A stretch of DNA of 19,402 bases from JAFGTP01 sp964472715. GTDB lineage: Bacteria > Fidelibacterota > UBA2242 > JAFGTP01. The position numbers and the translations under genes were made by a program. The stretch spans positions 1 to 19,402 of the forward strand of contig CAYYMT010000066.1 in the NCBI GenBank assembly GCA_964472715.1. Reading direction: 5' to 3'. The stretch's first letter is position 1. Every line of letters starts with the position of its first letter. Below are positions 1 through 7,811 of this stretch, piece by piece. The notes under the pieces are model-generated. The model was not told the DNA's origin, did no database searches, and was given only the letters and a program-made list of their open reading frames with translations.

Positions 1-2147
1 CCTATGATATTGCAGGATTAAGTGTTGTTTCAGCCGATGTTGTTTATTTTTGTGGCGATGACTCACTCTTGTTGAAGACTACAGATGGCGGAGCGAACTT
101 TACCCGTTCTGAATTTAGTTTTGACGGTGAAGATTTAGACGGTGGTATAGCCTTTACTAATGAAAATACAGGGGTTGTGATTTCCAGTGCCAATGGCGGA
201 CATTCCTGGTATAGCGAAGATGGCGGTGAATCATGGACTTATGTCAGCATCGCCGGGTATTATCCCCCGGGAACAGCCTCAACCAGACTTTATGATATTG
301 AAGCTGCCGGCGAATCCACAATCGTGATTACCGGATATCACTATGTGACCCTGGTTTCCACAGATGGCGGAAAAACCTATACTCGTGTCGGCGGACTCTC
401 CTATGGCTATGACAGGAATGAAATTGTTGATATGATTGATGAAAATACCTTTTTCATTGCCGGTGATTACCTGGCGAAAACCACCGACGGCGGCGCAACC
501 TTTGATACGCTATGGACCGGTTCCGGCCAGAGCTTTGAAGTTGTGGAATTTGTCGATGAAAATACCGGTTATGTCGTGCAAAATTATGGGTTCTGGAAAA
601 AAACCACTGATGGCGGTGAAACCTGGGAAAATTATTTTGACTGGCCCTCTGTCAGTTTTTGGGGAATCGGTTTTCCCACAGATGACAAGATTATCCTGGC
701 CGGATGGGGCGGTGGAGAAATGTCTGTTTCAGAAGATGGCGGCAATACTTTTACCTTTCCGGACAATTACCTGAGCGGAACCAGTGACAATTTGTATGAA
801 TGTGAATTTTTTGATGAAAACACCGGGTTTATTGGTGGCAGCTCAGGATTTTTAGCCAAGTCTGATGATGGAGGAGATTCCTTTACACAGATTGAAAACC
901 CAATGTTCTGGAACACTAACAAACATATTAATGCCATCCATATTTATAATGAAAACACGCTTTTTGTAGGCGGTTCATCGGGTTATTTGATGCGGTCTAC
1001 CGACGCCGGACAGACCTTTACCGACACCAAGGTCAACAGCGGTACGGTTTATGACATTTACGCGATTGATGAAAATACTGTGATTGCCACGGAATCAAGC
1101 GGCAAAGTCTGCTACGGCGTTTTCGATGAATCCGGCGCTGTCGTCACCGATTCATTGATCATTGATGTGGGTTACAATGCCATGCGTTCTGTTGATGTCC
1201 GCAATGGTGTTGTATTGATTGCCGCGTCAAAAGGTGTGATCTACCGGGCCGATATCAATGACCTGGCCGGAATAACCGATGTATTTACCGAGGCTGACGG
1301 CGATGATTTCTACGATGTGGAATTTGTCACCGACGACCTGGTCTATGCGGTCGGTAAAATGGGTAAAATCTATAAATCTGAAGACGCCGGATTAAACTGG
1401 ACTCAGGAAATCAGCCCCACGGAAGAAACCCTGCAAAAAATTAAACTGAATAATAACAGGCTATGGGCGGTGGGACAACGCGGCATTGTTGTATCATTAA
1501 ATCTGTCCACCGAACCGGAACTGATGACCATTGCTGACGCCAAAGCTGACAGTGATGGCGACGGAACCATGGATAATATTGATACGGAAATCAAAATTCA
1601 GGGAATTATAACCAGTCCNNNNNNNNNNNNNNNNNNNNNNNNNNNNNNNNNNNNNNNNNNNNNNNNNNNNNNNNNNNNNNNNNNNNNNNNNNNNNNNNNN
1701 NNNNNNNNNNNNNNNNNNTATATTGACAAAGAATCCGAACTGGATGGCTGGACTCCGCCGAGCAATTGGATGACACTGACCGCGCTGGTTGACCAGTATA
1801 ATGACTATAGTTTAAGAGGCACGGTGCCTGAACATTTTGTTGAATATCCAACGGCGATTGATGAAGACAAATTAGGATTGCCGAAGGAATTTGCCCTTCA
1901 CCAGAATTATCCGAATCCTTTCAACCCGACAACACAGATCACCTTTGATGTGCCCAAAGCGGCTGACATCAAATTGAATCTCTATAATTTACAGGGAAAG
2001 AAAGTCGCGGAAATTGCCAATGAAACCATGAAACCGGGATATTATAACATCACTTTCGATGCTTCTCATCTGCCCAGCGGTCTTTATTTTTACAAGATCC
2101 AGGCAAATGATTATGTTGCCATCAAGAAAATGACGTTATTGAAATAA
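1..2147 (+). CDS. Secreted Asp-box/Ycf48-like beta-propeller protein with OB-fold-like region and type IX sorting tail (5' partial, contains gap)
   Basis: The reading frame is open from base 3, so the true start and signal peptide lie upstream of the window; the TTG at 69 is only the first start-like codon and not a credible start. At least nine repeats of the Asp-box form (S/T)-x-D-(G/A)-G-x-x-(F/W) are visible, spaced roughly 45-50 residues apart and alternating with 'DENTG'-like strands. This is the pattern of Ycf48/BNR/sialidase-type propellers. Next comes a segment with an Asp-rich 'DSDGDGTMDNID' stretch and 'IKIQGIITS', resembling the start of the OB-fold domains found in bacterial extracellular proteins; it is interrupted by 100 Ns. 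The last ~85 residues ('HQNYPNPFNPTTQ' ... 'SGLYFYKI' ... 'KKMTLLK') form a classic type IX (Por) secretion tail, so the protein is expected outside the cell. Function is unknown; such propellers usually act in binding or as scaffolds. True length is uncertain because of the gap. Confidence 0.85.
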   Translation, partial: YDIAGLSVVSADVVYFCGDDSLLLKTTDGGANFTRSEFSFDGEDLDGGIAFTNENTGVVISSANGGHSWYSEDGGESWTYVSIAGYYPPGTASTRLYDIEAAGESTIVITGYHYVTLVSTDGGKTYTRVGGLSYGYDRNEIVDMIDENTFFIAGDYLAKTTDGGATFDTLWTGSGQSFEVVEFVDENTGYVVQNYGFWKKTTDGGETWENYFDWPSVSFWGIGFPTDDKIILAGWGGGEMSVSEDGGNTFTFPDNYLSGTSDNLYECEFFDENTGFIGGSSGFLAKSDDGGDSFTQIENPMFWNTNKHINAIHIYNENTLFVGGSSGYLMRSTDAGQTFTDTKVNSGTVYDIYAIDENTVIATESSGKVCYGVFDESGAVVTDSLIIDVGYNAMRSVDVRNGVVLIAASKGVIYRADINDLAGITDVFTEADGDDFYDVEFVTDDLVYAVGKMGKIYKSEDAGLNWTQEISPTEETLQKIKLNNNRLWAVGQRGIVVSLNLSTEPELMTIADAKADSDGDGTMDNIDTEIKIQGIITSXXXXXXXXXXXXXXXXXXXXXXXXXXXXXXXXXXYIDKESELDGWTPPSNWMTLTALVDQYNDYSLRGTVPEHFVEYPTAIDEDKLGLPKEFALHQNYPNPFNPTTQITFDVPKAADIKLNLYNLQGKKVAEIANETMKPGYYNITFDASHLPSGLYFYKIQANDYVAIKKMTLLK
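1619..1718. other. Assembly gap (100 Ns)
   Basis: Exactly 100 Ns, the conventional placeholder for a scaffold join of unknown size. It sits inside the first gene, between its OB-fold-like start and the region before the sorting tail. The frame is the same on both sides given 100 Ns, but the real length may differ. Confidence 0.98.
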
Positions 2148-2156
2148 ATCCGATAC

Positions 2157-2200
2157 AATACCGGGCTGTTTCTGCCGGCAGCCCGGTATTATTTTATTAG
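2157..2200 (+). terminator. Rho-independent terminator after the propeller gene
   Basis: Perfect 12-bp inverted repeat AATACCGGGCTG (2157-2168) / CAGCCCGGTATT (2179-2190) with a 10-nt loop, followed by the T-rich ATTTTATT. It begins 9 bp after the TAA stop and separates this gene from the receptor operon. Confidence 0.88.
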
Positions 2201-2217
2201 ATATTGTAATTAAATTT

Positions 2218-2290
2218 TTGACAAATTGGTTTGAGAATGTTAGTTGAAATTTCATCGCTGAAATTCATAGGATTGCAACGATGAAATTCC
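2218..2290 (+). promoter_or_regulatory. Candidate promoter/operator region upstream of the TonB receptor operon
   Basis: A TTGACA hexamer (2218-2223) could be a -35 box, but no good -10 box lies at 16-18 bp (TAGTTG at 2241 is poor). Downstream, TGAAATT occurs three times (2245, 2259, 2282). The first is the perfect palindrome TGAAATTTCA (2245-2254), the second the odd-centre palindrome TGAAATTCA (2259-2267). The outer copies also form a 10-bp inverted repeat, AATTTCATCG (2248-2257) with CGATGAAATT (2279-2288). A 10-codon ORF (ATG 2281) stops at the TGA overlapping the receptor ATG at 2310. These look like possible operator sites; no known box was recognised. Confidence 0.35.
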
Positions 2291-2309
2291 TGCTGAAACC
2301 GGAAATACT

Positions 2310-5030
2310 ATGACAATTTTTAAAAAATATCTGGCCATTCTGAATATTATGCTTTTACTGCTGACAATGCAGTTGAATGCCGCTCAAAAAGCAATTTTCT
2401 GCGGTAATATTACCGATCCTGACGGTGAGCCGCTGATCGGCGTCAATATTCAATTGAAAGAAAACATGATCGGCACAGCCACTGACGAGCGTGGCTACTT
2501 CTTGCTGGAATCCGCGCCGGGAGAGTACACCGTGATGATCTCTCACATCGGCTATGAAAAAATCGAGGAAAAGATAATCCTGAAGCCAGGGGAGCGACTG
2601 ACCAAAAATTATGAAATGAAAATACGCTATTTTAATATCGGCGGTATCAAGGTTTATGCTGACAAAAAATTACTAACCAATGACGCCGAGACCAAGACCA
2701 CTATTTCGGCCGGTGAAATCGAGCACATTCAGGCCACCAGCCTCAGTGATGTGTTGAAACTGGTGCCGGGACAACGCTTTGAAAATCCCGGATTACAGGA
2801 TAAAAAACAGGTAAGTCTTCGTCAGAGTTCCACGGGGGCAGAGGCGGATGACAATGCCTCTTTCGGCACGCAAATTATCCTGGACAATATTCCCATGTCT
2901 AATAATGCCAATATGCAGATTGACACCAAAGTCAATACCGGAACCATTGATCGCACCACCGAAGGACAGGGGCTTGATTTGCGTCAGATCCCTGCTGATA
3001 ACATAGAGAAATTAGAGATCATTCGCGGAATACCGTCAGCAAAGTATGGCGACCTTACTTCGGGAATCATAAAAGTGGAAACCAAATCCACCAGCCTCGA
3101 TCAGCGCTTTAAATATAAATATAATCTGCGCAACAAGGAATTGAATCTAAATGGCGGTGTCAAGCTGTTTGATCAATTTTTTAATTATAATTTTAATTAC
3201 GCCAACAGCAAGCGGGACATACGCATTGATGATTATGATTTCTCCAGGATCGCCGGGCAGCTTTCGCATACGGCCTATTTATTTAAAAATTTATACACTG
3301 TCAAGAACCGGCTCTACTATACCCGGACCTTTGATGAGCAGGGATTGCGCGAAGGCGATTTACTGTTGTCGGAAAAATATAACCGGGATTTTATTTTGCG
3401 ATACAGCCATACCGGCACTTATCTGATCTCACCAAAACAAAAAATTGAAATGGTTTACTCCATTAATTATAACCGGCAAAATTCCTATTCCAAAAAATTA
3501 CTGACAGCGGACAATACCTATCTCACTGACCGCATGACCGAAGGTGTGCAGGAGGGCTATTTCTTTCAAACTGACACATCGGAATTATGGGTAAAGGGTG
3601 AAGCGGTCAACCAGTATCTGAACCTGGAATATATTAACTGCCTCTATTTGGCAGGCCTGCAGAACAATATTACAGCGGGACTTACTTTTCGGCGCGAATC
3701 CAATAACGGGGAAGGCCGGATATTCGACCCCCTGACGCCACCATCGATAAGTAATGCCTTTCGTGACCGGCCCCGCAGCTATGATGATATACCGGCCCTG
3801 TTGATTTCCAGCTTTTACCTGGAAGACAAAATCAAGGGAGAGCTGTGGAAGAAATTTCAGTTGAGTTTAGGTGTTCGTGTGGAATCCTATGGAAAGTCCG
3901 ACGGAGCTTTTTCATCAGACCACGGCAGGTTTATTAATCCGCGACTCAACATGCTGATCTATACCACGGAAAATTCACAGTTACGCCTGGGATATGGCGC
4001 CACTTCCAAAGCGCCGCCATTAAGTATGCTCTATCCCAACCCTGTTTATTATGATGTGGCCGATGTCAACCGCTTTACAAAAGTGGATTCCACCCGCCTG
4101 GCTGTGGTCTCCACACATATATATGACCGGCAAAACAGGGCCCTGGAGGGTTCCCGTCAGACCAAAAAAGAAATAAGTTATCATCAAAAAGTCGGTAAAG
4201 TCGGATTTTCAATTACCGGCTACCTGAACAATTCGGAACAGGGATTTTCCCGTTCTTTGATAAGGCCGATCTTTTTGTATAAATATGATTATCCCAACTG
4301 GGAACCGGGAGCTCCGGATATGTCGGAAAAAACCCGTTATGATTCTGTGGCAACCCACTATTCCGTTTATGATAATACTCATGAGACAGAGTCCAGGGGA
4401 CTGGAAGTCTCAATTCAGACCAGGCCACTGACGCCAATGGCCATGAAGTTTCGCGTGGAAGCGGCCTATAATCAAACCAAAACCCAAAGTCAGGCACTGG
4501 ATTACGCCTCAACCTATCTCATGGACAACATGACCAAAAAAGAGGTTTTACCCTTTTGGAATCCTGTGAATATAGAGTCGGAAAACCTGCTGATTAATTA
4601 CCGTGTGGAATTTAAAATCGAAAAACTGGGCGCCTGGGTCACACTGGAATCACAACAGGTGGTTTTCGACAAGAACCGTTACCTTGGATTTCGTGATTCC
4701 CTGGCGGTGGGGTATCTCGATGACCACGGGCAGGAAATCCTTTTTTCTGATAGTCAGCGAAATCCTGAGATGACTTCGGCCTATAAGCGAATTTACCCGG
4801 ACTACTGGGGCACGGAAGAAAATCAGACCAATATCTGGCTGTTTAACCTGCGGGTGAGTAAAGCCCTCACAAAAGGGTCGGAAGTATCTTTCTTTGTCAA
4901 CAACTTTTTTAATCACCGGCCATTATATCAGCGCCAACGGGTTTCCGAAGGCACAAAATCCTACAGCCGGCTCAACCCCGAACTTTTCTTTGGTATTGAA
5001 TTCAGCGGAGTGATCAATGACTTTTTTTAA
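2310..5030 (+). CDS. SusC-like TonB-dependent outer-membrane receptor with carboxypeptidase-regulatory domain
   Basis: An outer-membrane gated transporter that imports a ligand using TonB energy; the substrate cannot be read from the sequence. The 906-residue length is typical. A signal peptide spans residues ~1-25 (ends 'LNAAQ'). It is followed by a CarboxypepD_reg-like beta-sandwich (~28-105, 'ITDPDGEPLIGVNIQL' and 'DERGYFLLESAPGEY'), and a plug domain (~125-255, with 'TSLSDVLKLVPG' and the canonical ending 'IEKLEIIRGIPSAKYGDLT'). The barrel occupies the rest and ends with an aromatic residue (...NDFF). The start at 2310 has only a weak ribosome site but gives a complete signal peptide. It is the first gene of a five-gene run; the next reading frame begins just after or slightly overlaps its stop. 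The DUF4876-like and DUF6850-like neighbours are the usual companions of this receptor class in Bacteroidetes. Confidence 0.92.
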   Translation: MTIFKKYLAILNIMLLLLTMQLNAAQKAIFCGNITDPDGEPLIGVNIQLKENMIGTATDERGYFLLESAPGEYTVMISHIGYEKIEEKIILKPGERLTKNYEMKIRYFNIGGIKVYADKKLLTNDAETKTTISAGEIEHIQATSLSDVLKLVPGQRFENPGLQDKKQVSLRQSSTGAEADDNASFGTQIILDNIPMSNNANMQIDTKVNTGTIDRTTEGQGLDLRQIPADNIEKLEIIRGIPSAKYGDLTSGIIKVETKSTSLDQRFKYKYNLRNKELNLNGGVKLFDQFFNYNFNYANSKRDIRIDDYDFSRIAGQLSHTAYLFKNLYTVKNRLYYTRTFDEQGLREGDLLLSEKYNRDFILRYSHTGTYLISPKQKIEMVYSINYNRQNSYSKKLLTADNTYLTDRMTEGVQEGYFFQTDTSELWVKGEAVNQYLNLEYINCLYLAGLQNNITAGLTFRRESNNGEGRIFDPLTPPSISNAFRDRPRSYDDIPALLISSFYLEDKIKGELWKKFQLSLGVRVESYGKSDGAFSSDHGRFINPRLNMLIYTTENSQLRLGYGATSKAPPLSMLYPNPVYYDVADVNRFTKVDSTRLAVVSTHIYDRQNRALEGSRQTKKEISYHQKVGKVGFSITGYLNNSEQGFSRSLIRPIFLYKYDYPNWEPGAPDMSEKTRYDSVATHYSVYDNTHETESRGLEVSIQTRPLTPMAMKFRVEAAYNQTKTQSQALDYASTYLMDNMTKKEVLPFWNPVNIESENLLINYRVEFKIEKLGAWVTLESQQVVFDKNRYLGFRDSLAVGYLDDHGQEILFSDSQRNPEMTSAYKRIYPDYWGTEENQTNIWLFNLRVSKALTKGSEVSFFVNNFFNHRPLYQRQRVSEGTKSYSRLNPELFFGIEFSGVINDFF

Positions 5031-5042
5031 AAAAATATATAA

Positions 5043-5079
5043 AACCTTGCGAAGGGTTCAACGAACCTTCGCAATGGTT
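5043..5079. repeat. Palindromic (REP-like) hairpin 1 in the receptor-lipoprotein junction
   Basis: Arms 5043-5059 and 5063-5079 pair almost throughout (core TTGCGAAG / CTTCGCAA, with one bulged base on each side) around a 3-nt AAC loop. It lies 12 bp after the receptor stop. There is no T-tract, so it is not an obvious terminator. A possible related short hairpin (CCTTC/GGAAGG) occurs near 17674-17686. Confidence 0.7.
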
Positions 5080-5102
5080 GTTTCCTGTGAATTTATAACA
5101 CT

Positions 5103-5139
5103 ACCATTTCAAAGGTCTGACGACCATTTGAAAGGTGGT
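5103..5139. repeat. Palindromic (REP-like) hairpin 2 in the receptor-lipoprotein junction
   Basis: Centred on GGTC-TGAC-GACC (5114-5125), with outer arms TTCAAA/TTTGAAA and ACCA/TGGT interrupted by small bulges. The TTG proposed as the lipoprotein start (5128) lies in its right arm, so folding could affect translation of the downstream gene. Confidence 0.65.
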
Positions 5140-6291
5140 TTAAAGCTTAAGTTTTTATTGCTGACACTGCTTTTTGTTTTAGTATTTTCCTGTACGGAAA
5201 ATGTCAGCCCGCCACCGTCCATGCGCTTAAATTATCATATCATTGTCAAGGATACATCGGGATTAACCGAGGCGATCAGCGGGGATTCTATTGTGACCGA
5301 TGCAAAAGTCTTTGCCAATTCTATTTCCTACCAGAACTATGTTGAGCAGCAAACCAATGCGGACGGGCAGGCTGTGTTAAAGGGAATTTTACCCGATGTT
5401 TATAATTTTTCTGTCACCCGCCGGTATGATGAGGCAACAGTGGAACAGGCCACCGGGCAAGCAATCGAAAGAGTTTTAAACGGACAGATCCAGAATGTGG
5501 ATATTTTGGATGAAGATACTTTGGAAATTTATATCAATCCCGTGGCAATCGGCGAACTTGTTTTCTGTGAAATCTATTATAACGGGTCACCGGCTAATCC
5601 CATTCCTTATTATTTCCATGATCAGTTCACGGAATTGTACAACAATTCCAATGATACGATCTATCTGGACAGCCTGATCATTGCTGATGTGGAGTATGGC
5701 TACGCGGAAGAAGATTATATTCACGCGGTTCACGCCTACATGTTTCCAGGCACCGGCCGGGATTATCCCCTGGCGCCGGGAGAATTTAGTATTGTTGCCC
5801 AGGACGCGATTGATCATACCGCGGTCAATGAAGGGAGTGTTGATTTGACAGATGCGGATTTTGAGTATTTTGTGCCGGATAAGGGCGATGTCAACGCGGA
5901 AGCCGAGAATATGATCCAGATCCATCATAAATATGGCAATGATTTTCTTTATTCGGTAATGAGCAATGCCCTGGTTATTTTAAAAGTCGACGATCCCTAT
6001 TCTTACGGATATGATGATTTTGAGAGAATTTTATTGCCAAAGTCAGCCGTTTTGGACGCCATGGAATACCGGGACAATTTGTCGGAACTGGATTATAAAC
6101 GGTTGGACCCGTCACTGGATGCCGGCCTGACCGGTGGCTTTGAAATGTACAGTGGCAAATCAGTGCAGCGAAAAATTGACCGTTTCCAAAACGGACGCAT
6201 GATCCTGATGGACAATAACAACAGTTCCATAGATTTTGAGCCTCTGGAATATCCGACACCGGGGTATGTGATTGAAGAAGGAGTGGAATGA
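5128..6291 (+). CDS. DUF4876-like outer-membrane lipoprotein, partner of the TonB receptor
   Basis: Surface or periplasmic lipoprotein probably acting with the upstream receptor. A strong lipoprotein signal is visible: 'LKLKFLLLTLLFVLVFSC', with the lipidated Cys encoded at 5191-5193. After it come a carboxypeptidase-regulatory-like/Ig-like sandwich ('DAKVFANSIS' ... 'ADGQAVLKGILPDVYNFSV') and a lamin-tail-like C-terminal domain ('ELVFCEIYYNGSP' ... 'FTELYNNSNDTIYLDSLIIAD'). This arrangement is characteristic of DUF4876 proteins encoded beside TonB receptors. The start is uncertain. The frame is open back to an ATG at 5017 that overlaps the receptor stop by 14 bp, but that start adds 37 residues encoded by two palindromic hairpins and buries the signal peptide (Cys would be residue 59). 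TTG 5128 gives a normal 22-residue signal, with AAAGG 12 bp upstream. The stop overlaps the next start (ATGA), indicating translational coupling. Confidence 0.8.
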   Translation: MKGGLKLKFLLLTLLFVLVFSCTENVSPPPSMRLNYHIIVKDTSGLTEAISGDSIVTDAKVFANSISYQNYVEQQTNADGQAVLKGILPDVYNFSVTRRYDEATVEQATGQAIERVLNGQIQNVDILDEDTLEIYINPVAIGELVFCEIYYNGSPANPIPYYFHDQFTELYNNSNDTIYLDSLIIADVEYGYAEEDYIHAVHAYMFPGTGRDYPLAPGEFSIVAQDAIDHTAVNEGSVDLTDADFEYFVPDKGDVNAEAENMIQIHHKYGNDFLYSVMSNALVILKVDDPYSYGYDDFERILLPKSAVLDAMEYRDNLSELDYKRLDPSLDAGLTGGFEMYSGKSVQRKIDRFQNGRMILMDNNNSSIDFEPLEYPTPGYVIEEGVE

Positions 6292-7772
6292 TGAAAAAAT
6301 TATTCATTATCATACTGCTCTTTTCTTTCGCTATGGCTCAGGAACACAACCTTATTCGGGAATATACGAAGACCAGTCTGGCCGTTGTTGACAATCCGGC
6401 GCGGATTACGGGAACTGAATATTCGGACCAACAACAATACGGGGTGCTGACTACTTATGGAACCGGAGATTTCCGGCTGTCCTTTGAACCGGAAGAACGC
6501 TGGTACATGGATTATTTTTCCGCCGGAAAAAAGGAACTCTTTGACCGCGGCGTTTTCTCCGGCTATGTCGCTTTTCATCAACATCAGTTGGGTAACAAAA
6601 AATGGGTTCACAACCGCAATCCCTATTTTGGACTGCCCTTTCTCCTGGCTGACAGTTCGGTGGGTGATATGTCACTAAATGGCATTCACTGGCAATTGGG
6701 TTATTCCCAGGAAATTATAGAGGACAAACTGGCATTGGGGGGGCGTCTTTTTTACAATGTCGATGAAGAAATGAAGTCGGTATTTCCGAAGCCACTGATT
6801 AAGCATCGCGACATGATGCTGACGCTGGGCGTAAGCAGTCAAATCCTTGAGCAGTTCAGCGCCGGCATTACTTACAGTTATTTTGATTTTCAGGAGATCA
6901 TGAAGACCAGCAAATATTCCCTGGATCAGGACAAAACACCGCTCTTTTTCAAGATTCGCGGGCTGGACAATCCGATTATTTTTCGCGGCGAAACCTCGGA
7001 AGAACGCCAACAGGATTTCACCGGACACAATCTGAAAATCGACAGCAAAATTACTAACCGGCTGATCAGGGAAATGAACCTGACAGCAGAATATGAAACC
7101 GGTTCTGTCGTGGTAGTGGATGGCGGCGCTTATCCTGTTGACCAGGGAACCATGGATGTGAACAATCTCTATTTTACAGCGGATATGACTTTACCGTTGT
7201 ATAAGGAAAATTGCCTGAGGATTTCCGCCTTTGGAGAAAAGCGTCTTCATAATGCTACTCATCCTGACATTGATATTGAGATTTTTGAATATAAAAAAGA
7301 GCAATTGTCGGGACAGGCGGAGCTGATCCTGCCGGTGGGAAAAAGAATTGTCCTGATGCCGGGACTTTTTGGGGTTTCCGCGTTCACCAAGCGGATCGAT
7401 AAATTTAATGGCGTTCTGGGATATTTTCCCGCCACGCAATTGGGTGGGTCCCTGGGCTTGCGACTGTCATGGGCGGAAAAATTTATATCCCAATGGAAAC
7501 TGGCCTATGCTTCCACAGAAGTGACAGATGATAAAAACTTCACCGAACGGTCAGATTGGTATTATAACGAAATCACCGTCGCTGAACAGGCCTGGTTTCG
7601 CGCTGACCACCAGTCACTGCGAATCGATGCTGATTTTCGGTATCAAACAGGAATGAATAGCTGGGTGGTACTGGATTTACACTATTATCAAACCACCGCT
7701 GTATCAGGAAATTTTGAATCAACGGACAGAACTTACTTATCAGCCGCAATTAAATTAGAATTGAGAAAATAA
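6288..7772 (+). CDS. DUF6850-like outer-membrane beta-barrel protein
   Basis: The 494-residue protein has a short signal peptide ('KKLFIIILLFSFAMAQ') and then alternating amphipathic beta strands rich in aromatic residues to the end ('TYLSAAIKLELRK'), as expected for an outer-membrane barrel. The N-terminal part ('NLIREYTKTSLAVVDNPARI' and 'HNRNPYFGLPFLLADSSVG') and its position directly after a DUF4876-like lipoprotein and a TonB receptor match the DUF6850 family. The family call is from memory of the pattern, not from a search. The start is ATG 6288 or 6291 (ATGATG); GGAG lies just upstream and 6288 overlaps the previous stop, so it should be translated with that gene. The role is unknown; it may be a second pore, or a structural partner of the receptor. 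It is 39 bp from the next gene. Confidence 0.72.
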   Translation: MMKKLFIIILLFSFAMAQEHNLIREYTKTSLAVVDNPARITGTEYSDQQQYGVLTTYGTGDFRLSFEPEERWYMDYFSAGKKELFDRGVFSGYVAFHQHQLGNKKWVHNRNPYFGLPFLLADSSVGDMSLNGIHWQLGYSQEIIEDKLALGGRLFYNVDEEMKSVFPKPLIKHRDMMLTLGVSSQILEQFSAGITYSYFDFQEIMKTSKYSLDQDKTPLFFKIRGLDNPIIFRGETSEERQQDFTGHNLKIDSKITNRLIREMNLTAEYETGSVVVVDGGAYPVDQGTMDVNNLYFTADMTLPLYKENCLRISAFGEKRLHNATHPDIDIEIFEYKKEQLSGQAELILPVGKRIVLMPGLFGVSAFTKRIDKFNGVLGYFPATQLGGSLGLRLSWAEKFISQWKLAYASTEVTDDKNFTERSDWYYNEITVAEQAWFRADHQSLRIDADFRYQTGMNSWVVLDLHYYQTTAVSGNFESTDRTYLSAAIKLELRK

Positions 7773-7811
7773 TAAACGGTTTAATCAGAAAAATTTAAAC
7801 AAGAGGAAAAA

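Noticed and set aside
5017..5127. N-terminal extension of the lipoprotein from ATG 5017
   Set aside because: Encoded mostly by two hairpins and places the lipobox Cys at residue 59; kept only as an alternative start.
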